The notes: generated from the letters alone by a model not told the origin. Shown: positions 1-12,869, counted from the stretch's first letter. The stretch: DNA of 64,000 nt from Pachypanchax playfairii (GCA_006937955.1 SSNP01000024.1:5131305-5195304), one strand, 5' to 3'. Made by a program: numbers and translations.

Positions 1-1
1 T

Positions 2-3000
2 TTCCTTCTTGGCCTGCGACTAGCACTGAACCTCTTTGAAGTGAATTCATTTGTAGCTTTGAACAGTCAGAAAAGAACAGCTGATCTTACTGAAGCTGAG
101 AATGTTAGTGGAGGCAGTATTGGAGCTTCATTATTGAAATGCAACTTACAGGGTACTGCTCGTTTACCAGCTTTTTCAGTGGATGGGGATTACACTATTG
201 GAGGCATTTTTTCTATCCACAACAACATGCACACAGTAATTTACAACTATACCACTGCTACTGAGCCTCCAAGGTGCTCAGGGAGGTTAGTAAAATAAAA
301 ATAAAAATAACAATAATGGTTATCATTTTAAACAATGCTTAAACAGATACATAAGCATATTATGTTGTTCTATAGTTTAAAAATTATACATTATGTGTAG
401 AGTTTCTTGAATTCTGTTTTAATATTGCAATCAACATGTATTTATATTTGTGGCTATTGCCTGAAAAATTTGTGTAAACACTTATTTTTTGTTTTTCTTC
501 CCAACAAAAATCATAAGAATCTGGGATAAACTTTAATGTTAATTGTTTATTTTAAAGGAGATTTACAATAAATGAATAGATGTCTGTGTTTAAATATTTT
601 TATGAAACTTTTTAATGTATATTTTGGATCATGCTGTTTTGGTGCCTTTGTTTCCCTTTTTTATTGAAATGCAAACAAAAACTCTCCTAATGTGTGAACT
701 GAACCAGTGACATTTTTTTGTTTGCATGCAGCATTGATGCTCGGGAGGTACGCTTTGCTCGAGCCATGATCTTTGCTATTGAGGAGATAAACAACAGCAC
801 AGAGCTGCTGCCAGGCATCGGACTGGGATATCAGATCTATGATTCATGTGCTTCAGTACCCGTGGCTGCGCACGTGGCATTTCAGCTATCAAATGGTCAG
901 GACCCTGTGTTTTATGAAAGCAATAGTTGTTCACAATCTGGAATGGTGTTGGCTGTTGTTGGAGAATCTGGATCCACACCATCTATCAGCTTGTCACGCA
1001 TCATCGGGTCCTTCAGTATCCCTCTAGTAAGAAGTCTGCATTTATTGCACAGAAAATATGCTTGTTCATCTAATGTAAAGGGTTTTACAACTTTCTATCT
1101 TCCATTAGATAAGTCACTATGCCACCTGTGCCTGCCTGTCAAATAAGCAGCAGTTCCCAACTTTCTTCAGAACAGTTCCCAGTGATCAGTTCCAAGCTGA
1201 TGCTCTAGCCAAGCTGGTGAAACACTTTGGCTGGACTTGGATAGGTGCTGTCCACTCAGACTCAGATTATGGAAATAATGGCATGGCAGCTTTTCTTGCT
1301 GCAGTGCAGCGAGAGGGGATTTGTGTGGAATACTCTGAAGCCTTCTATCGGACTAATCCACGTAGCAAGATTAAGAGAGTGGCTGATGTTATTCGCAGGT
1401 TTCTACATCACAGATTTTATTTTTTTTTGTGAATTTATGAACTCTGCTGTACAGCAAATTAGCTTATTTGGTAAAATATGATATATAATATACAATTTTA
1501 TTATTTGAGGAAAACAGGTCTTATCCTAATGTAAAAAAGCATGTTTTGATTCAAATGTTGTTTTCCCAGGTCAACATCAATAGTTGTTGTGGCTTTTGCA
1601 GCTGTAGGAGAAATGATGATCCTGTTAGAGGAGCTGGCTCAGGATCCTCCGCCACCTCGTCAATGGATTGGAAGTGAGGCCTGGTTTGCAGACCCACTCT
1701 TAATGAGCTTCAGTTTCTGTGCAGGAGCCATCGGAGTTGCCATTCAGCAATCTGTCATCCCAGGACTAAGAGACTTTCTATGTGATCTTTCCCCTCCTGA
1801 AGTAGCTGCTTCTTCAGTTCTTACTGAGTTCTGGGAAGATGCTTTCAAATGCAGCCTAACAAAAAGTTAGTTTTGTTATTTTTAGAATATTGTAAGTGAA
1901 CATGATTCATCATCCCTGAATTGTTTTTGTTTGTTTATTATTTGTAAAATTGCAGTTCAGACTTATCAAGTACAGTGAGAAATCAATGTAATGCTAAATT
2001 GCTGTTAGACAGTTTACAACCACATTATGATCTGAAATGTTTCAAGAGGAATTCAGAAACTAGTCTGAATCGTAAATTCAACACTTGCAGGTTCACATAG
2101 TCATAAACACAGCCAATTGTTCAAGTAAAAGTTAAGGAAATTATTTTAAAAAACACTACACATGTATACCAGACATAGGTCTTGTGCTGTGAAAAAGGTG
2201 ACCCTAAATTACAAATTAGATATTTATTACTAATATAGCAAATCAGAAATATGATCCTTGGTGGTGCAACTTAACTTACGCCCAGTTCTTCTTTTCTATC
2301 TGTAAATATTGAAGTGTATAAAAAAGACAATGATAACATGTAGAGTAAGTTTTAAGGATTGCAACCACCTGCTTCTGTATTGTGACTTTAGGTGCTCTTG
2401 GTGACAAGCGAGTGTGTGATGGAACTGAGGACATAAAAACACTCAAAAGCCCGTACACTGAAACATCTCAGTTAAGGATTACTAACATGGTATACAAGGC
2501 TGTTTATGCAATAGCTCATGCTATTCACAATGCTGTGTGTCAGGAAACAAATCTCACCACTCAATGTGATAAACAAATAAGACTGGAGTCCAAACAGGTT
2601 AGCTGACATAAAAACTAAATCTCAGAGGTTTACTTAGCTGAAGGACGGTGTAACCTAAATTAATTTTTTCCTCCAACCTCTTCCATTTTATTTTTATTAT
2701 TTTACAGATTTTAACTGAACTAAAGAAAGTAAATTTTACCAGAAATGGTTATCATGTGTCATTTGATGTTAATGGAGATCCTGTGGCTTTTTATGAGCTG
2801 GTCAATTGGCAGAAGAGTGAAAATGGAGTTATTGAGCTGGTAACAGTAGGATACTATGATGCATCACTGCCAAAGGGCCAGGAGTTTCGTATTAATAGAA
2901 ATATAACCTGGGTGGAGGAGAGCACAAAGGTATTGAGTTTTGCTACAGATCAAACTTTACAAACAATCTTCTGAACGATCTCCAATTTCATAAATACAAT

Positions 3001-4147
3001 ATGAATAGAATGTTTGTTTGTTTCTTTTTTCTCCCCATGTATCTCTGTAACAGGTACCAGTGTCAGTGTGCTCTGAGAGTTGTCCTCCAGGAACTCGTAA
3101 AGTGTTACAGAAAGGAAAACCCATCTGCTGCTATGATTGTATACCATGTCCTGAAGGAGAGATCAGTAACATAACAGGTGACAACAGATGCTATCCCTAT
3201 TTGCATCATGAAATATCTGTGTGCTAAAAACCTTTTTCTTTTTTTCAGATTCTCCTGATTGCTTCCCATGTCCCAGTGAATTCTGGCCTAATAAAGAAAG
3301 ATATGCTTGTTTCCCCAAACCCATTGAGTTTCTTTCCTTTGACGAGGTCTTGGCGATCATCCTAGCTGTATTCTCTGTTAGTGGAGCCTGTCTGGCCATC
3401 ATAACAGCAGCCATTTTCTTCCATCACAGAACAACTCCAGTTGTCAAAGCCAACAACTCTGAGCTGAGCTTCCTGCTGCTCTTCTCTCTGGCTCTGTGTT
3501 TCTTATGTTCATTAACTTTCATTGGAGCTCCCTCTGATTGGTCCTGCATGCTGCGACACACAGCGTTTGGTATCACCTTTGTTCTCTGTATCTCTTGTGT
3601 ACTTGGGAAGACTGTGGTGGTTTTAATGGCCTTTAAAGCTACACTTCCAGGTAGTAATGCCATGAAATGGTTTGGGCCTCCACAACAAAGAATGACTGTA
3701 GTATTTTTCACATTTATCCAAATTTTAATATGTACTGTTTGGTTGGTTCTGAGCCCTCCCTTCCCAATGAAGAATCTAAGTACATACAAGGAGAAGATCA
3801 TCCTGGAATGTGCATTAGGCTCTGCTGTTGGGTTCTGGGCTGTACTCGGGTACATTGGCCTGCTAGCTGTGTTTTGCTTTGTTTTAGCTGTTCTAGCTCG
3901 AAAACTACCTGATAATTTTAATGAAGCCAAGCTGATAACCTTCAGCATGTTGATATTCTGTGCAGTCTGGATCACCTTCATCCCAGCATATGTCAGCTCT
4001 CCTGGAAAGTTCACTGTAGCTGTGGAGATATTTGCCATTCTGGCCTCCAGTTTTGGACTGATACTGTGTATATTTGCTCCTAAGTGTTTCATCATATTAT
4101 TTCAGCCTGAAAAGAACTCCAAGAAACATTTGATGAATAAAAAATGA
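2..4147 (+). CDS. Olfactory class C GPCR (OlfC / V2R-like), gene A1, 5' end cut by window
   Basis: Exons inferred from GT-AG sites and homology to the other group-A copies: 2-285, 732-1026, 1109-1398, 1570-1865, 2392-2597, 2708-2929, 3054-3177, 3249-4147 (stop at 4145-4147). All phases join without a stop. The first exon is open from base 2 and starts inside the signal peptide, so about six codons lie outside the window. Exons 1-6 encode the Venus-flytrap ligand-binding domain, with class C landmarks such as SHYATCACLS, FRTVPSDQF and SDSDYG, which align to the amino-acid pocket region of CaSR. The 124-bp exon 7 encodes the cysteine-rich linker. Exon 8 (899 bp) encodes all seven membrane helices and a short tail (PKCFIILFQPE). 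Expected role by family: amino-acid odorant receptor in microvillous olfactory neurons, coupled to Gi/Go-type proteins. This is the only group-A copy on the plus strand. The specific ligand is unknown. Confidence 0.9.
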
Positions 4148-4300
4148 TTTTCAGGGACATATTTGAAAATATGTTAACATAGTAGCCACAATCTACTTCA
4201 ATTATTCTCATAAATGTAGTTCAGAAATCTACTTACTATGACATGAAATATAATTTAGAGTCTAGGTTTTGCTCTCGTCTCTATTTAATCATGTTGTACA

Positions 4301-4528
4301 GCAGGCATCTCCAACCCTGGTCCTCGAGAGCTACTGTCCAGAATGTTTTAGATGCATCCCTGCTCCAACACAGCTGAATCAAATGAATGACTCATTAGCA
4401 GGCCTTTGCTAAACTTGATGGCTTGCTGAAGAGGTAATTCAGTTAATTGATTCAGCTGTGTTGGAGCAGGGACATATCTAAAACCTTCTGGACAGTAGCT
4501 CTCGAGGATCAGGGTTGGAGATGCCTGC
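4301..4528. mobile_element. Palindromic MITE, hAT-like termini
   Basis: About 80 bp at the left (GCAGGCATCTCCAACCCTGG...) reappears as reverse complement at the right end (...GGTTGGAGATGCCTGC), so the 228-bp unit can fold on itself almost completely. The termini beginning CAGG resemble non-autonomous hAT elements. I could not identify a clean 8-bp target duplication. There is no coding capacity. Confidence 0.7.
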
Positions 4529-4639
4529 ATGTCATGGATAGATGAGATTACCTTATGCCCCCTCCTTGGTCATGCATAGACATGGAATGCGCACTTTCTC
4601 TCTGCATTCATTGTGCATCAAACTGGATCAACTCTAGCT

Positions 4640-4850
4640 ACTGGTGGGAAAGAACTTCTCCACAACTTTAGTTCTGTGCTTCACGGTGATGTTTCTCTGT
4701 GGATTTACACCAGACTCTGCACTGCAGCTTGGAGGCTTCTCACTGCTCAGAGTGGACCATGACACAGAGCTCTTCAATAAGATGAAGGGTAGCTGCAGCG
4801 CCATCCCAAACCTTCACAGGGTCCTAAGCAAAATTTGATTTGAGGTCTCT
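4640..4850 (+). mobile_element. LINE endonuclease-domain fragment (decayed)
   Basis: A 64-codon open stretch (4644-4838) contains TPDSALQLGGFSLLRVDHD, which resembles the part of the fish LINE apurinic endonuclease that follows the 'TETWL' motif. Nothing recognisable flanks it, so it is read as a relic, not a gene. From about 4850 to 5545 I see no gene or clear repeat. Confidence 0.45.
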
Positions 4851-5545
4851 ACCACAGCTGTCTTGATATTTTGCATAGTACAATAAATGTATCTCTTTAT
4901 TTTCTAATCTTGTTTTGAATATAAACTTGTAAAACTAGATGTGAGAACTTTGTGACATAGCTAGATGGCAATCCACAGTGAGGCTGATTAAAGAATGGGC
5001 ATATGTTTGGAATACTGGATAACATAAATCTGCAGAACTTGTCTTGATTTGTACTTGCTTAAGATAACAGCCTCTAAGTGAGAAGCAATGTTGAGAGAAT
5101 CTTGCACATTTGTAGCATTGGAGATTAGCCTGGTGTTGTTCTACCCATCTTTGGTTTTTAACCTCATCCTGTATAAAATCTCAGTGAGAAAATTGGACTA
5201 GAAATTAAACATCTTTACATAGTCTCTGTTTTTCATTCACGTGTGGTATTAGAGGCATGTTTTGTGCTTATACTAAACTATTGTAGGCACAAGCTGTTTG
5301 TTGGTCTGGCAAATACTTTAACAGCCCTCCTGTGGAAGAAGGAAGTGACCCAGCATATTTGAATTACCCAGAAGCAACTTAACCAAAGCTCAGACTAAGT
5401 TTTACGTACTAAAAAAGTTGATGACATGTTCTTTGCATCCTCATCCACTTAGTTGTGTCTAAAACAGCTAGCTCAAAACAGGGAAACTTGTATTGACTGG
5501 TAATTTATATCATCTGTTTAGTTGGTTGAAAATTAAACTTTCATT

Positions 5546-5859
5546 GTGGGTGTGTGTGTGTGTGTGTGGGTTTGTATTTCTGACCTCCTGGGGACCCGTT
5601 TCCTGACTTTTACTATCTTTCTGGGGTCCGAGGGTTCTTGTGGGGACCGAAGCCTGGTCCCCATGAGGGGGACTCCCCTTTTTAGGGTTAGGGGTTAGGT
5701 TTATAGGTATGGTGTGAATAGAGTTTTAGTTAGTCTTAGGGTTAGTTATAGATCAGTAATGGTTAAGGTTAGGAAAAGGGTTTGGGTTAGGTATAAATCT
5801 ACTTACTAAAATCAATGGAAGTCAATGGACGGTCCCCATAAGGATAACAAAACACACTT

Positions 5860-5903
<44 letters not shown>
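5546..5903. repeat. GT microsatellites flanking a telomere-like fish repeat
   Basis: (GT)n tracts lie at about 5550-5568 and 5861-5902. Between them is a GGGGACC...GGTCCCC-bounded segment with many TTAGGG/GTTAGG-like hexamers (about 5685-5800). The arrangement matches a dispersed teleost repeat that I recall only generally. The hexamers are degenerate, so this is not a true telomere. Confidence 0.6.
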
Positions 5904-6014
5904 AGGGGTAGTGATTTGTTTACACAAATTTCCTGGGGAATTCGATGTATGCCTCAAGGCTGAGCCAAAATAAGACAAGACAAACTAGGGCAGGCTGCAA
6001 AATTTCAAACAACC

Positions 6015-6316
6015 TTGTGTCTCTCTGGTCCCTCGATGGCGAATTCAAAACAGTCAAATCAGACTAAATCACATTAATTAAGACACATTAATCAGACTAA
6101 AAGTTTTGGTGAAGTCCAGAGCAAGCCAGATGTGATCCTGGAATAGAACCACAGACTGGGCATGGTTTTGGAACTGACTGGAAGGATTGGTGCCAACTTG
6201 GACAAGTTGAAGAGTTGGCTAGCAGAGGAGAAGCAAAGGATCGATTGTCTTGATTAATATGATTTAGTCTGATTTGACTGTTTTGAATTCGCCATCAAGG
6301 GACCAGAGAGACACAA
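6015..6316. repeat. 302-bp inverted-repeat element
   Basis: The left arm (6015-6088, starting TTGTGTCTCTCTGGTCCC) is repeated in reverse complement at 6243-6316 with only a few mismatches over about 74 bp. The roughly 150-bp centre has no recognised coding content. It is probably a MITE of unknown family. Confidence 0.6.
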
Positions 6317-6559
6317 TCAAAGCTCCAACATACTACAACAAAAAAAGATGGCTGCTGCCACCCCAGTGTGAAAAGGGTTTTTAGGAATGCTCCCTGGACT
6401 CCAAAAGACTTCAGTCTCCTCAGAGGGTAATTTCAGTTGATCAGGAAGCAGTTCAGTCACTGCACTGTGGAATGTGATAGTACGATTGGCATATTAGCAC
6501 CACAACAGGGTGAGAACAAAGGAGGTCTGTGATTTTACAAAAATGTTCATATGCTTCGG

Positions 6560-6937
6560 GAGAATAAACTTGTTTCATCACAACTCCTTTGTTCGTTAGT
6601 GTTCGTCAGCTCCCGCAGTTGAAATCACACCTAGCATGCTGCATGCTAAAAGCTGTTAGCATAAGATGTTGCAAACAGGAAGAGAGAACATCTAGTATAC
6701 AGTATACCTTACTCTCATAGGCTAGTTTGTTAGCCAATCTGAGTCCAGCAAATTAAAATAATGAATATAAACGAGCTGCTGCTTGAAGCCGGGAACCAGC
6801 CGGATTTTGATGCAGACAGAGTGAAAGGTCTGTTAATCAGTGTTTCTTAACGCTTTTTAGATATAAAATGTTTCATATTACAGGCAAAGACTTAAGAAAT
6901 AACCACAAAGTCCTGAAATTTGTATGAAATGGCCTCT
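6560..6937 (+). mobile_element. MITE family R, left-truncated copy
   Basis: It shares long stretches (for example GTCAGCTCCCGCAGTTGAAA, and CTCATAGGCTAG) with copies at 14011-14499, 45223-45755 and 48011-48543. Its right end reads GGCCTCT followed by TTAA. The left third of the family consensus is missing here. Confidence 0.65.
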
Positions 6938-6998
6938 TTAATGAACAGTTGGACAGGTGTGCCTAATAAAGTGGTCAGTAAGTGTATATCACTTAGAC

Positions 6999-7526
6999 CA
7001 GGGTTTCTCAACCTTTTTCAGCTGAACGTCCCCCCCTAAGTCATGCTGAAATCCCTTACTACCCATCAATGTCCCATGCAGAGAAACAGAAAGTTTTCTG
7101 ATACAAAAACCCCATTGTAATGATCAGAGCACCAGTTATCAGTAACAGTTAAGTACAATGGGAAAAACTGCAAATATTCAAATGGCAAAATGAACTGATT
7201 TCGAAATAAAAATCTTTCGAAGCTTTGTCTGGATGCATTTTGGATAGGTGCTCCTTTAGCCGGGAGGGTTTCATTGCCTCATTTGAAAAAACTTGTTCAC
7301 AAAGCAGGCACATGGGGAGTTGTGGATTCGTAGGTGAAGGAATAAATCCATACCTAAGGTAGTCAACATTGTACTGCTATGTTATGTTGTTGTTATGAAT
7401 GTCCTGTATCACTAGCGCCCACCATAAGCATCTCAGCACCCCCTTCAGTGGTAAAAAACATTCACCGCCCCCTTATATAGTCTGAAGCCCACTGGGGGCC
7501 GCTACAGCCCTCGTTGAGAAAACCTG
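6999..7526. mobile_element. Non-autonomous hAT element with 8-bp target duplication
   Basis: The ends are CAGGGTTTCTCAAC and GTTGAGAAAACCTG, a 14-bp terminal inverted repeat with one mismatch. The same 8 bp, ACTTAGAC, flanks it at 6991-6998 and 7527-7534. An 8-bp duplication with CAGG-type ends is diagnostic of the hAT superfamily. No transposase is encoded in the 528 bp. An A-run follows at about 7573-7590. Confidence 0.85.
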
Positions 7527-7668
7527 ACTTAGACGCTTATGTCCACTCGTACACAGATCACTCTTAGATCTTAAAAAAAAAAAAAAAAACATGTTCATGG
7601 AAGCCATAGCTACCATTTTTTTCCCTTAGACTTTCAAATGATTGGTTGGGCTTATAAAATGACTCATG

Positions 7669-7676
7669 TGACCAAT
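7669..7676 (+). promoter_or_regulatory. CCAAT-box block shared by B1 and B2 promoters
   Basis: TGACCAAT lies 78-85 bp before the B1 start codon. It sits in a block, followed by AAAT..AGC and TTTTAAAAC, that also occurs upstream of B2 (14880-14887). Conservation in otherwise diverged upstream DNA suggests a shared proximal promoter element. This is an inference from two copies. Confidence 0.4.
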
Positions 7677-7753
7677 GAAATAAAATAGCCTTAACTGTTT
7701 TTAAAACTACTTTGGTTTGTTTGCCTGTTGGAGGCTTTGGTAGGGAAGTCTTT

Positions 7754-8699
7754 ATGGAGTCAGTCTGGGGAAAACAGCCAATGCTTTTTAGACCTTGTCT
7801 ATTTCTGAATCTTTGTGTTTTACTATACCTTTTTCTTAATATATTGTTAGATTTTGGTCATTCAGTAGAAGAAAGAATGTTTTTTAATTCAGAAGAGACG
7901 GAGAAAAAGATCAGGTCATACAAGAAAGGCCGGACAGTTTGAGGATAGGGGGCATTAATAGTTATGACTCTAGCTCAAATTTGTGTTTAAAAATTGGAGA
8001 CAATGGGCCTCTGGCCTTGAAGTCAGAGGGGGAAGTTGTTATTGGTGGACTTTTTCGTCTGCACTTTGTGGCTCTTGAGCCACAACAACATTATGGCAGC
8101 AAACCCCAGATGACTGATTGCAGAAGGTGAGTGTAGTGGCTTTAAGTTGTTTTGTTATACTGATGTTACTTCAATGCTATAAACATATGTTCAATGTTTA
8201 ATGTCTACAGGTTTGACCACAGAGCATTTCGTTGGATGATGACTATGGTGTTTGCAGTGGAGGAAATTAATAATAGATCTGATCTGTTACCAGGTGTTAA
8301 ATTAGGATATCAGCTCATGGACAGTTGTGACAGTATTCCCACAAGTCTACAAGCTTTTTTATCTTTGGTCAGTTTCTCTAAGAGTGTGACAACACAGTTT
8401 AAAAATTACACATGTCTTTCTGATTCTCCCATTCCTGCTATCATTGGTCTTGCATCTTCTTCCCCGACAAGAGCTGTAGCTCAAACTATTGGCTCTTTCA
8501 ACATCCCACTGGTAAGAGGAAAAAGGATCTTACACAAATATTATCTTTTAGGCTATGTTGGTTTCATCATTATGTTGACTGGAACAGAGTTTTGTCTTGT
8601 AATGCATTTATTCATTAAAATTTTTAACCAAACATGATCAGTACAAATGTTACATTGTTAAGTGACTGAAAATGAAGGCACAGGCTGACGCATAGTGCT

Positions 8700-8797
<98 letters not shown>

Positions 8798-11700
8798 TGG
8801 TCCTTTTTAACATATTTAACAAGCCCATCAACAAACAAAATTTTTAACAACTGAAAAAAAGAAAGTACCAATACCACAATTGGGTAAAATAAAGAGAAAT
8901 AAAACTGAAACCCCAAGATAACGCAAATTCTTGTAGCCCTCAAAAATTACCTCAGTTTTGATGATAGAATGAACTTTGTCTCATTGTAGGTGAGTTATTT
9001 TGCCACTTGTACTTGTCTCAGTGACAAGAAAATATACCCATCATTCCTGAGAACAGTGCCAAGTGATTTTTTTCAAGTTAAAGGTCTTGTACAGCTTGTC
9101 AAATATTTTGGCTGGTTCTGGGTGGGCACAATAGGGACCACGGTAAGATTTCTCTCTTATCTCTGCAATTCCTCACACTACCACATTGATTTGACTTATT
9201 ATCTCCTCTTTGCAGGATGACTACAGTCGATATGGCATCCAGGAATTCTCTAATCAATTTAGATTGCAAGGTGGTTGTGTTGCATTTCATCTCACAATTC
9301 CAACATCACCCACAGCAGCTGAGATAAAAGAGATGGCAGACAAAGTGCTGAGTTCATCTGCTCAGGTTGTTGTGGCCTTTTCCAATGAGGGTCAACTACT
9401 GGATTTGTTCTTAGAAGTATGAATCTCAGCTGATTTACAAAATACAGTAAACATGCTGACTATAAAAGAGTGGTGTGAAATAACGTCTGGCTTTAAAAGA
9501 CTGTTGATCTATCTTGTGATCATGAAAATGTTTTCATTCGTCCCTTTCCAGCTTGCACAAATAAATCTAACAGGGATTCAGTGGATAGCCAGTGAATCCT
9601 GGGTAGCTGCTAGCTTTCTGACCTTACCATACTTCCATCCCCTTTTAGAGGGAACACTGGGCTTCACCTTCCCTGGAGTCAGAATACCTGGGTTAAAAGA
9701 GTTCCTATTGAATGTGCGTCCATCTCCTGAACCAGGAATGGAAATGATCAACATGTTCTGGGAAGATCAGTTTGGTTGTAAACTCAAATTTGAAGGAGAC
9801 ATATCAAAGGAAAATGTGACAGATACCTTGGATAGCAACAAGCCTGTATGTACAGGTTCAGAAGACCTGAGTCTCACTGCCACTAGTTATACTGATGTAT
9901 CTCAGGTCAGAATATCCTATAATGTGTACAAAGCTGTATTTGCCATTGCTCACGCTTTGCACAGTTTACTGAACTGTGAGGCAGCAGGATTTAATGAAGG
10001 AACATGTGACAAACACAAACAGTTCACTTCTGAGCAGGTAGGTAAATTACCTCTAAACAACACATCCAAATCCATTTTTATTTGCTGTGTTTGTAAGAAT
10101 GTTTTTGCGCTTTTCAAACAGTTGCTTTATCACCTGAAGAGAGTGAATTTCACCAACCAATTTAATGAGAGAGTATATTTTGACTCAAATGGGGAGCCAG
10201 CACCATTCTATGAAATCATTAACTGGCAAAAGGACAACAATGGTGAAATCAGGTCTATAACCATGTTGGTTTTCTTAGACATGAAGAATGAACATCATTC
10301 TTAGTTGTAGTTACAGTCTCAGCCACTAGGCTTTTCCTTCATTTCATCACTATGTCTCATTAATGTAGTGCCAAAAATCCCATTTTTATTTGAATTTACA
10401 TGTTTATAGATTTGTCAAAGTGGGGAGTTACGATGGTTCAGCCACACTAGAACAGCAGCTGCAGATTAAGCAGAGCAATATTATATGGACAAGAGGAAAG
10501 TCACAGGTGAGGCAGATCATGCACCTAAGCATTCCACTCTTGACCTTTAAGAGAGAGAGAGAAAGTGGTTTAAATTCTATAACCCTGAATTCAATTGTTC
10601 AGGTCCCCATATCTCAGTGTAGTGCTCCATGTCCCCCTGGCAGCAGAAAGGCCACACGCCAAGGACAGCCCCACTGCTGCTTTGATTGTTTACCCTGTGC
10701 AGATGGAGAAATCAGCAACCAGACTGGTATGTGTGTGTGTGTCTGGGTGTGGGAAGCACTGTTGTTTGTGCATGTTTACTTACCACAAGTTATTTTATTG
10801 TCTTCAAAGGTTCCACTGAGTGCATAAAATGTCCAGAGTTCTACTGGTCAGACAAAGACAGGACGAAATGTGTTGCAGGGGTTGAAGAATTCTTGTCTTT
10901 CAATGAAACCATGGGAATCATTTTAGTTGCACTGAGTTTGTTGGGAGTCATCCTGACAGTCATCATCACTGTCATCTTTCACCACTTCCGCGCCACACCC
11001 ATCGTCAAGGCCAACAACTCAGAAATAAGTTTCTTGCTTCTCCTGTCACTCAAGCTATGTTTCCTGTGTTCCTTGCTGTTCATTGGCCAGCCATCTGTGT
11101 GGACATGTATGTTCCGCCATGCAGCATTTGGGATTAGCTTTGTCATCTGTCTGTCCTGCCTTCTTGTCAAGACCATTGTGGTTCTTTTGGCTTTTCAAGC
11201 CAATGTACCTGGCCCCAGGGGCCCAAGGCTGTTTGGTCCATCTCAGCAGAGAATGTTGATCATCTGTACAACCGCTCCTCAGGTGGATGGAAAATACAGT
11301 ATTCACCTTAAATATTTGTTGACATAATTTGTGATGGTTTTTTATGTCTACGCATTTTAAATGATGATTTTGTTGCTTTAGATTTTTCTCTGTACAGGCT
11401 GGTTGTCGGGGGCTCCTCCTTTTCCATTTAGGAATCCAACATACCAAGCATCCAATGGAAAAGTAAGAACAGCAAGTAATTATGGTTTTATGTACACATA
11501 GAAGCTTTAATATCTGTTACATATGTTAGACAGAGTATACATGCCAATATATCCATTGTGATGTTTTGGTGTGTCTGTTTAGATTGTTGTGGAGTGTAAA
11601 GAGCCTTGGCCTCCTGGATTTTACCTAGTTCTCGGCTACATTGGGCTGCTTGCCTTTGTTTGCCTCCTCCTGGCGTTCCTTGGACGGAAGCTCCCAGATA

Positions 11701-11945
11701 CTTTCAATGAAGCTAAATTCATCAGCTTCAGTATGCTGATTTTTATTGCTGTGTGGATTTCTTTCATTCCAGCTTATGTTAGCTCTCCTGGGAAGTTCTC
11801 AGTAGCTGTAGAAATATTTGCAATATTGGCCTCCAGTTTTGGCCTCTTATTATGTATTTTTGTGCCCAAATGTTACATAATTTTATTGCATCCTGAGAGG
11901 AATGTTAAAAAGGGAATGACTGGAAAATATCACAAACAATTTTAA
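7754..11945 (+). CDS. Olfactory class C GPCR (OlfC-like), gene B1, frameshifted exon 1
   Basis: Eleven exons: 7754-8126, 8211-8511, 8990-9142, 9216-9416, 9552-10037, 10122-10252, 10410-10506, 10603-10726, 10810-11282, 11382-11462, 11583-11945. Exons 2-11 are open, keep GT-AG sites and match gene B2. Exon 1 starts with a hydrophobic leader (MESVWGKQPMLFRP...), but the frame ends in TGA at 7940-7942. The homologous protein resumes in the +2-shifted frame (SEGEVVIGGLF). Exon 1 is 373 bp against 377 bp in B2, so a net frame change is real in this sequence. The gene is either a recent pseudogene or contains a base-calling error. Domains are the usual flytrap (IGLASSSPTRAV, TDDYSRYG, RFVKVGSYDG across a splice), cysteine-rich linker (10603-10726) and 7TM, the last split over three exons. 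Expected role: amino-acid odorant receptor. Confidence 0.75.
8701..8797. repeat. (GATA)n microsatellite in intron 2 of B1
   Basis: About 24 uninterrupted GATA units. The corresponding intron of B2 (15814-15948) lacks it and is 135 bp long against 478 bp here, so the expansion and its flanking insertion are specific to B1. Confidence 0.95.
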
Positions 11946-12059
11946 CTTCATTGCATGTTTTATTTGTACCACAGGGGAACTTAAATACATTTGTTTCTTT
12001 ATATTTAATATAAATGTTAAAATTAATTGTTTAAATAAGTCAACTGATTACATTCACAT

Positions 12060-12405
12060 CCTCAAGAAAGTTCTCAATACGTCTCGTGAATCCCCCTTGC
12101 TGGAGGTTTTTATTGCTTACATCAAGTGCCCCTTGTGTTGGGACACTGGGTGTACAGTAGGGAACCTTTTTCTCCTCCCTCTGACCGACGTGGTCTTATT
12201 CATCTGTTTTTTTTTTTTTGTAACACATAGGTTGATGCGTGCTTATGTATATGTATGTATGTATTCTCCTGTGTGATCTTGGGTGGCCTGAGCAACGTGC
12301 GCCGGGTACACTGTGACCCTTGGCAGCCTGGAGAGTGAAGGTCAAGCTGTTTTCTGTATCTCCATGTAATTTTCCCCCGTGGGATAATAAAGTATTTTCA
12401 GTTAA
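12060..12405 (+). repeat. Probable LINE 3' tail
   Basis: The segment ends in TTTTCCCCCGTGGGATAATAAAGTATTTT, close in form to the 3' tails of fish L2/Rex-type LINEs. A TATG microsatellite lies at about 12244-12265. The region has no coding signal. From 12410 to 12870 I see no gene or clear repeat. Confidence 0.4.
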
Positions 12406-12869
12406 AATTTCAAGTTTTGCTCATTGTAATTTCAAAAATCTGAAATTAGTCTTTTTCTCTCAAAAGTAAATCTTCAAGTATATCTCCTCTGCCTTTATAA
12501 GATTATCAACATAACCTGAGTCAGTCATTACATTTTATCTCTTTCCAAGTTTCAATAAAACTTTTTTAATGCAAAATATCCTGAACAATCATACTGACGC
12601 ATGGAAGCTATTATGGTATTAACTCAACTGAAAAGTCGATAGACAGAAACCAGTCAGGTGAACAAAAAATAACTTTCATTAAGAAAAACGTCAACTCAAA
12701 ATTGTGAATTTAAAATAGTATAAAGCAATGAAAGAGCAACAGATTATGGGACAGAAATTAAACCAACTAAGACAATACAGTTTAAAAGTTCCTTTTCATG
12801 TCCCTAAAACCAGTTTCAGCAGTCAGTTATCTATGCATTCTATTTTTACCAATCTTCAAAGCACTGGTC

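Noticed and set aside
3424..4095. 223-codon open frame antisense to the A1 7TM exon, repeated opposite every group-A 7TM exon
   Set aside because: It mirrors the conserved sense frame, shows no own domain, and its conservation follows from the receptor coding strand.
5685..5800. Interstitial telomere marking a chromosome fusion
   Set aside because: The hexamers are degenerate and embedded in a repeat with defined ends.
8701..8797. CRISPR-like direct repeats
   Set aside because: A simple GATA microsatellite in a fish intron with no spacers.
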